Assembly: GCF_001580365.1 (NCBI RefSeq)
Contig: NZ_CP014480.1
Span: 2,047,008 to 2,111,007 of the forward strand
Reading direction: 5' to 3'
DNA from: Kocuria turfanensis
Lineage (GTDB): Bacteria > Actinomycetota > Actinomycetes > Actinomycetales > Micrococcaceae
Length of the DNA stretch: 64,000 bases
The notes beneath the pieces were generated by a model. It saw only the letters and a program-made list of their open reading frames with translations. It was not told the DNA's origin and ran no database searches. Both the position numbers and the translations under genes were made by a program. Shown piece after piece: positions 59,483 through 64,000 of the stretch; position 1 is the stretch's first letter; the number at the start of each line of letters is the position of its first letter.

Positions 59483-60830
59483 ACCGCGCCAGGAGGGGGA
59501 CCCGGACGCGCCGGTGGCGCAGGACGCCGGGGATGCGGCCGGCGTCGCCGAGGGGCTCCCCGCGGGCGAAGTCGGCCCACAGCCGGCGCACCTGCCGGGC
59601 GGCGGCGTCGATGTCCTCCCACGCGGCACCGGCGACCAGCCCGGTGCCCGCCCAGGTCGGCTCGTCGCCGAAGAGCAGGGGCAGGTCGACCGTGTGGGCC
59701 GCCCCGTACGGATTGCCAGGGGCTGCCCAGGAGATCACGTAGCGGTGGGCCGTCCCGCCGGCGCGCACGTGCCGGCGGGCGAAGCGGCGGATCGCCCGGG
59801 AGTAGACGGACCGGGTCGCCCAGCCGACCACGGCCCGGCGCAGCACCGGCCCCAGCAGCGGCACGCGGGTCCACCGCTGCAGGGCCGGCACCGTGGGCAG
59901 GTAGAGCCGCGCCTCCTCGGTGGTGTGGCCGATGAGGACGTCGATGTGCGGGGCCACCCGGTCCCAGGCCGCGTCGATCTCCTTCTCGGCGGGCAGCGGG
60001 TGGTGGCCGTACTGGGTGCCGAAGGGCATCGCCCCCAGCAGCCCGAAGGGCGCCGCGTGCCGCTCCACCTCCGCCTGGGCGGCGACCACGTCGGCGGCGG
60101 GCATCCCGGCCGTCACGACCTCCGCCGCGGCCGCCATGGCGGCGTTCATCCGCTCCCGGCCGCGGGCGATGCCCAGCGGCGGGCTCTGGATGACGGCGCG
60201 GCGGAAGAGCGTCTCCGCCCCCGGGACGGCCATGAGGTGGGCCACGGCGTCACCGCCGGCGGACTGGCCGAAGGCGGTCACGTTGTCCGGGTCACCGCCG
60301 AAGGCGGCGATGTTGCGCCGCACCCAGCGCAGCGCCTCGAGCTGGTCGAGCAGCCCGAGGTTGGCCGGGCGGGCGTGCCCGGAGCCCAGGTAGCCGAACA
60401 GGCCGAGCCGGTAGGTGACCGTCACGACCACCACGCGCTGCTCGGCCACCAGCGGCGTCGGGTCCATGATCGGGGCGTCCCCGGCGCCGGTGGTGTAGGA
60501 GCCGCCGTGGATCCACACCAGCACCGGCAGGCCCTCACCGGCCCGCGCGTCGCGGGGCAGGGTGACCGAGAGCCGCTGGCAGGCCTCGTCCTGCGGCAGG
60601 TCGCCGAGCGCGTCCCCCAGCACCGAGGCGAGGAAGGGCGAGCGGACCTGGGGACAGGCCGGGGCCGGTCCCGTGGCCGGGAACGGCTCGTCCCGGTCCG
60701 GGGCGGGGACGGGAGCGGCGAAGCGGTCGGCGGTGGCGTAGGGAATGCCGCCGGCCCGGACCACGGCGCCGTGGGCCCGGGCGTGGACGGGCCCGCAGGG
60801 CGGGGTGAACGTGAGCGTGGCGGTGGTCAT
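59457..60830 (-). CDS. Type B carboxylesterase/lipase
   Basis: A 457-residue alpha/beta hydrolase; ATG 60830 follows AGAGGA. Family signatures are PVLVWIHGGSYTTG (oxyanion hole), NLGLLDQLEALRWVRRNIAAFGGDP and the nucleophile elbow FGQSAGGDAVAHLM. It has no signal peptide. Its 3' end overlaps the VOC gene by 26 bases in convergent orientation. Confidence 0.9.
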   Translation of the reverse strand: MTTATLTFTPPCGPVHARAHGAVVRAGGIPYATADRFAAPVPAPDRDEPFPATGPAPACPQVRSPFLASVLGDALGDLPQDEACQRLSVTLPRDARAGEGLPVLVWIHGGSYTTGAGDAPIMDPTPLVAEQRVVVVTVTYRLGLFGYLGSGHARPANLGLLDQLEALRWVRRNIAAFGGDPDNVTAFGQSAGGDAVAHLMAVPGAETLFRRAVIQSPPLGIARGRERMNAAMAAAAEVVTAGMPAADVVAAQAEVERHAAPFGLLGAMPFGTQYGHHPLPAEKEIDAAWDRVAPHIDVLIGHTTEEARLYLPTVPALQRWTRVPLLGPVLRRAVVGWATRSVYSRAIRRFARRHVRAGGTAHRYVISWAAPGNPYGAAHTVDLPLLFGDEPTWAGTGLVAGAAWEDIDAAARQVRRLWADFARGEPLGDAGRIPGVLRHRRVRVPLLARSTRRRPPG

Positions 60831-60993
60831 GCGGTCCATCCTCTGCGGTCCTTTTTCTGCGGTGCTTCCCCAGCAGCCCTTCCCCAGTGTTCCTTCTTCT
60901 GCGGCCCGTCGTCAGCGGTGCTTCCCGCGGTGGGCCGGAGCCCGCGGGCCGGCCGTGCGGAACCGGCCCGCAGGCCCGAAGGGTCGGGTGGGA

Positions 60994-61935
60994 TCAGGCG
61001 AACGGTTGCGAGGCCCGGTCGAGGACCTCGACCTCCTCGGCGGTGAGCGCCAGGCCGGGGGCGGCAATGAGGGCCGGCACCTGGTCGGGCCGGGAGGCCG
61101 AGGCGATCGGGGCGGTCACGCCCTGGGCCAGCAGCCAGGCGAGCGCCACCGTCGTCGGCTCGGTCCCGCGCGCCTCGGCCACGTCCACCAGCGCCTCGAC
61201 GACGGCGAGGCCCTGCGCGTTCAGGTACGCCCCCGCGGCGCCGCCGCGGGCCCGCCCCTCGAGGTCGGCGGCCGTGCGGTACTTGCCGGTGAGGAACCCC
61301 GAGGCGAGGCCGAAGTAGGGGAAGACCGCCACCCCGAACTCCCGGACCAGCGGGGCGAGATCCTGCTCGTAGGACCGGCGGCCTACCAGGTTGTACTCCG
61401 GCTGGATCGCGACCGGCACGGTGAGGTGCTCCCGCTCGGCGGTCTCGAACCACTCCCGCAGCCGCTGCGGGCTGTAGTTGGACAGTCCCACCGCCCGGAC
61501 CTTCCCGGAGCGGACGAGCTCGTCGAAGGTGGCCGCCTGCTCGGCGACGGGCACCGACTCGTCGTCGCGGTGGGCGTAGTAGAGGTCGATCCGGTCGGTG
61601 CCGAGCCGGCGCAGGGACTCCTCGAGGGCCTGCACCACGTTCTCCCGCCCCAGTCCGGGACGCCGGGGCAGGGAGCCCACCTTGGTGGCCACCACGACGT
61701 CGTCGCGGACGCCGCGGGCGGCCAGCCACTCCCCAAGGACGGTCTCGGACTCCCCGCCGGTGTGCCCCTCGCCCCACACGGAGTAGACGTCCGCCGTGTC
61801 GACGAAGTTGCCGCCGGCCTCCGTGAAGGCGTCGAGCACCACGAAGGAGGTGCTCCGGTCGGAGGTCCAGCCGAAGGTGTTGCCGCCGAGGTTGAGCGGG
61901 AAGACGTCGAGGTCGGTGCGGGGGATGGTGGTCAT
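60994..61935 (-). CDS. Aldo/keto reductase
   Basis: A 313-residue (alpha/beta)8 reductase, ATG 61935. Catalytic and NADPH motifs are NFVDTADVYS (Asp, Tyr), VVVATKVGS (Lys), IDLYYAHRDD (His), VRAVGLSNYSPQRL and the C-terminal PIASASRPDQV. It belongs to the YajO/Tas-like general-stress aldo/keto reductases. It is divergent from the TetR gene, so the region 61936-62106 is a shared, probably TetR-controlled, promoter. Confidence 0.9.
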   Translation of the reverse strand: MTTIPRTDLDVFPLNLGGNTFGWTSDRSTSFVVLDAFTEAGGNFVDTADVYSVWGEGHTGGESETVLGEWLAARGVRDDVVVATKVGSLPRRPGLGRENVVQALEESLRRLGTDRIDLYYAHRDDESVPVAEQAATFDELVRSGKVRAVGLSNYSPQRLREWFETAEREHLTVPVAIQPEYNLVGRRSYEQDLAPLVREFGVAVFPYFGLASGFLTGKYRTAADLEGRARGGAAGAYLNAQGLAVVEALVDVAEARGTEPTTVALAWLLAQGVTAPIASASRPDQVPALIAAPGLALTAEEVEVLDRASQPFA

Positions 61936-62071
61936 GCGGAGCTCCGTTCCGTGGTCGGATCTGTCCTGCCGTCCGCCGGGGCCTGGCATGGCCGCCGGCG
62001 CGGTGCGCCCTCGGTACAGGCCGGGGCACGCCCGGCCTATTCCCGGTCCGGCCGGCACCTCCACCACATTA

Positions 62072-62101
62072 TTGCAGTTGTGCAAAGAGTGCATAAGTGC
62101 A
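62072..62101. promoter_or_regulatory. TGCA-rich operator array between AKR and TetR genes
   Basis: TTGCAGTTGTGCAA (62072-62085) has TTGCA/TGCAA arms; two further GTGCA half-sites follow at 62089 and 62097 just before the TetR start. The array suits binding of one or two TetR dimers and autorepression. Confidence 0.55.
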
Positions 62102-62106
62102 AAAAT

Positions 62107-62739
62107 ATGAACGTGAACGACACCGCCTCTCCCTCGCTGCGCGCCCGCAAGAAGGCCGAGACCTGGTCCGCCATCCACGAGGCGGCCGCCGGCCTCGCGC
62201 TCGAGCACGGGGTGGAGGGCGCCACGGTCGAGGCCATCGCCGCCGCGGCCGGCGTCTCCCCGCGCACCTTCTTCAACTACTTCCCCGCCAAGGAGGACGC
62301 GGTCCTGGGCATGCGCGCCCCTGAACTGGACCCGCAGCTGCTGGAGGGCTTCTCCCTCGAGCACGACCTGCTGGGCCAGGTCTCGCGCCTGCTGCTGGCC
62401 GTGACCCGCAGCGCCTACGCCGGCCGGGACGCGGAGCGGCGCCGGAGGCTGCTGCAGGACCACCCCGGCCTGGGCCGCCGCCGGCACGAGCTGACCCTCG
62501 AGGCCGAGGACCTGGTGCGCCGCACGCTCGCCGAGCTGCTGGCCCGCGACCCGCACTGGTCGGCCGGGATCGGGGAGCACCCCGTGGACGACGTCGCCCG
62601 GATGCTCGTGATCCTCGGCGGCGTCCCGCTGCGCTTCGCCATCACCGCCGAGAGCTACTCCCCCGCCCACGGCCTGCCGGCCGAGGACCACGACTCGGCG
62701 CTCACTCTCTTCCACCGCCTCCAGGAGAAGCTCTCATGA
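62107..62739 (+). CDS. TetR family regulator
   Basis: A 210-residue protein, ATG 62107 without a clear ribosome site, so possibly leaderless. The N-terminal helix-turn-helix is ATVEAIAAAAGVSPRTFFNYFPAKEDAV, diagnostic of TetR. The ligand-binding half is divergent, as usual. It overlaps the MFS gene (ATGA) and faces the aldo/keto reductase gene. Confidence 0.92.
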   Translation: MNVNDTASPSLRARKKAETWSAIHEAAAGLALEHGVEGATVEAIAAAAGVSPRTFFNYFPAKEDAVLGMRAPELDPQLLEGFSLEHDLLGQVSRLLLAVTRSAYAGRDAERRRRLLQDHPGLGRRRHELTLEAEDLVRRTLAELLARDPHWSAGIGEHPVDDVARMLVILGGVPLRFAITAESYSPAHGLPAEDHDSALTLFHRLQEKLS

Positions 62740-64000
62740 CCCGCACTCCCGCCCACCGGGCCGAACCGGCCCGCGGCGCCCAGCACCTCGGGCTGCTCTT
62801 CGTGGGCCTGATGCTCTCGATGCTGCTGGCCGCGCTGAACCAGACCGTGCTCAGCACGGCGCTGCCCACGATCGTGGGCGAGCTCAACGGGGTGAACGAG
62901 ATGCTGTGGGTGATCACCGCCTACATCCTGGCCTCGACGATCATGATGCCGGTCTACGGCAAGCTCGGCGACCTGATGGGCCGCAGGCCCCTGCTGCTCG
63001 GCGCGATCCTGGTCTTCATGGCCGGGTCCGTGGTCGGGGCGCTCGCCGGGACCATCGAGGTCCTCATCGCGGCCCGCGCGATCCAGGGCCTGGGCGGCGG
63101 CGGGCTGATCATCCTCTCCCAGGCCGCCATCGCCGACGTGGTCCCCGCCCGGGACCGCGGGAAGTACATGGGCGTCATGGGCGGGGTGTTCGCCGTGTCC
63201 TCGGTGGCCGGTCCGCTGCTGGGCGGCTGGTTCACCGAGGGCCCCGGCTGGCGCTGGGCCTTCTGGATCAACGTCCCGCTCGGACTGCTCGCCCTGGCCG
63301 GCGCCGTGCTGTTCCTCAAGCTGCCCCGGCATGCCGGCCGGCCGCGCCTGGACATCGGCGGGATGGTGCTGCTGGCCGTGGCCACGACCTGCCTGGTCCT
63401 GTTCGCCACCTGGGGCGGCGGCAAGTACGCCTGGACCGACCCCGTGATCCTCGGCCTGATCGCCGGCACGCTCGCGGCCGGGGCCGCGTTCGTGGCCGTG
63501 GAGCGGCGCACCGCCGAGCCGATCATCCCGATGCACCTGTTCGGCGAGCGCAACTTCGTGCTCACCACCGTCGCCGGGCTGCTCACCGGCGTGGGGATGT
63601 TCGGCGCCATCGGCTACCTGCCGACCTACCTGCAGATGGTCTTCGGCGTGGACGCCACCGCCTCCGGGCTGCTGATGGTCCCGATGATGGGCACCCTGCT
63701 CGTCACCTCGGTCCTCGCCGGGCGGGCGGTGAGCCGCACCGGGCGCTACAAGTGGCTGCCGGTGGTCGGCAGCGTGGTCGTGGCCGTGGCCATGGGCCTG
63801 CTCTCCACCCTGACCCCCGAGCAGGGGGTGTGGCACGTGTGCCTCTACATCGCAGTCCTGGGCCTGGGGCTGGGCCTGTCCATGCAGGTGCTGGTGCTCA
63901 TCGTGCAGAACACCTTCCCGCTGCGGCAGGTCGGCACGGCCACCGCGGCGAACAACTTCTTCCGCCAGATCGGCGCGACCCTCGGCTCCGGCGTGGTCGG
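62736..64000 (+). CDS. DHA2-family MFS drug transporter, partial at window end
   Basis: At least 421 residues, ATG 62736 overlapping the TetR stop. The 14-segment DHA2 pattern is clear: LNQTVLSTALPTIVGELNG (motif D1), GKLGDLMGRRPLLLGAI, AARAIQGLGGGGLIILSQA and GGVFAVSSVAGPLLGGWFTE (motif C). The gene has no stop within the window. The pair with TetR indicates substrate-induced multidrug efflux. Confidence 0.93.
   Translation, partial: MTRTPAHRAEPARGAQHLGLLFVGLMLSMLLAALNQTVLSTALPTIVGELNGVNEMLWVITAYILASTIMMPVYGKLGDLMGRRPLLLGAILVFMAGSVVGALAGTIEVLIAARAIQGLGGGGLIILSQAAIADVVPARDRGKYMGVMGGVFAVSSVAGPLLGGWFTEGPGWRWAFWINVPLGLLALAGAVLFLKLPRHAGRPRLDIGGMVLLAVATTCLVLFATWGGGKYAWTDPVILGLIAGTLAAGAAFVAVERRTAEPIIPMHLFGERNFVLTTVAGLLTGVGMFGAIGYLPTYLQMVFGVDATASGLLMVPMMGTLLVTSVLAGRAVSRTGRYKWLPVVGSVVVAVAMGLLSTLTPEQGVWHVCLYIAVLGLGLGLSMQVLVLIVQNTFPLRQVGTATAANNFFRQIGATLGSGVV

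Overview
The window is very GC-rich, with actinobacterial gene families throughout, GTG starts, ATGA/GTGA gene overlaps and a leaderless-looking thiE. I infer a member of the Micrococcaceae (Kocuria/Arthrobacter relatives). This rests on gene content and composition only, with no database comparison. No rRNA, tRNA or CRISPR array was recognised.

The left three quarters (about 0.2-48 kb) looks like an accessory stress and metal/sulfur island. Bases 0.6-11 kb hold a reactive-sulfur module: a CstR-like repressor, two small rhodaneses, a TauE/SafE exporter, a thioredoxin, two metallo-beta-lactamase/rhodanese fusions (persulfide dioxygenase type), a DsrE-like protein, a NiCoT nickel/cobalt transporter and two MFS carriers. 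ATACCCC/GGGGTAT operators lie in front of the key units. Bases 11-20 kb hold a universal-stress gene broken by an amber codon, a BNR-type lipoprotein, a two-component system whose kinase is split by an IS256-family element, a CopZ-like HMA protein, a DUF305 lipoprotein, a SHOCT protein and a Tat-type multicopper oxidase. Bases 20-22.5 kb carry an APC permease and a K+ channel-like protein. Bases 22.6-30.8 kb carry an unusual complex I-like operon (A, fused B/D-like, H, J, K, L, M, N) with no NADH or Fe-S module. Bases 30.9-37 kb carry two DUF305 proteins, a four-helix-bundle copper protein, 6-phosphogluconate dehydrogenase, an NlpC/P60 protein behind a c-di-AMP riboswitch, and a His-rich DUF305 protein. 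Bases 37.5-43.4 kb carry an intact paralogous two-component system, a membrane acyltransferase-like protein, a second identical IS256 copy and a serine resolvase. Bases 43.6-48.3 kb carry twin 140-residue proteins of unknown function, a second resolvase and an erythrin-VIT1 transporter behind a manganese riboswitch.

The right part (48.3-64 kb) looks like ordinary chromosome. It has a sulfone/sulfonate mono-oxygenase operon under a SAM-I riboswitch, the thiamine cluster thiO-thiS-thiG-thiF (minus) and thiE (plus) around a TPP riboswitch, a tail-anchored hypothetical protein, a VOC dioxygenase-like protein, a carboxylesterase, an aldo/keto reductase, and a TetR/DHA2-MFS pair cut by the window end.

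Two regulatory themes link the island. CstR/CsoR-type palindromes mark the sulfur and copper-chaperone genes. A TGAAG-N6-TGAAG direct repeat, typical in geometry of OmpR-family sites, lies upstream of the response regulator, the Csp-DUF305 operon, the His-rich DUF305 gene and the acyltransferase gene. The most unusual locus is the complex I-like membrane-arm operon, whose electron-transfer and quinone-site residues appear lost and whose only peripheral-arm relative is a fused protein with an MDHGE repeat.
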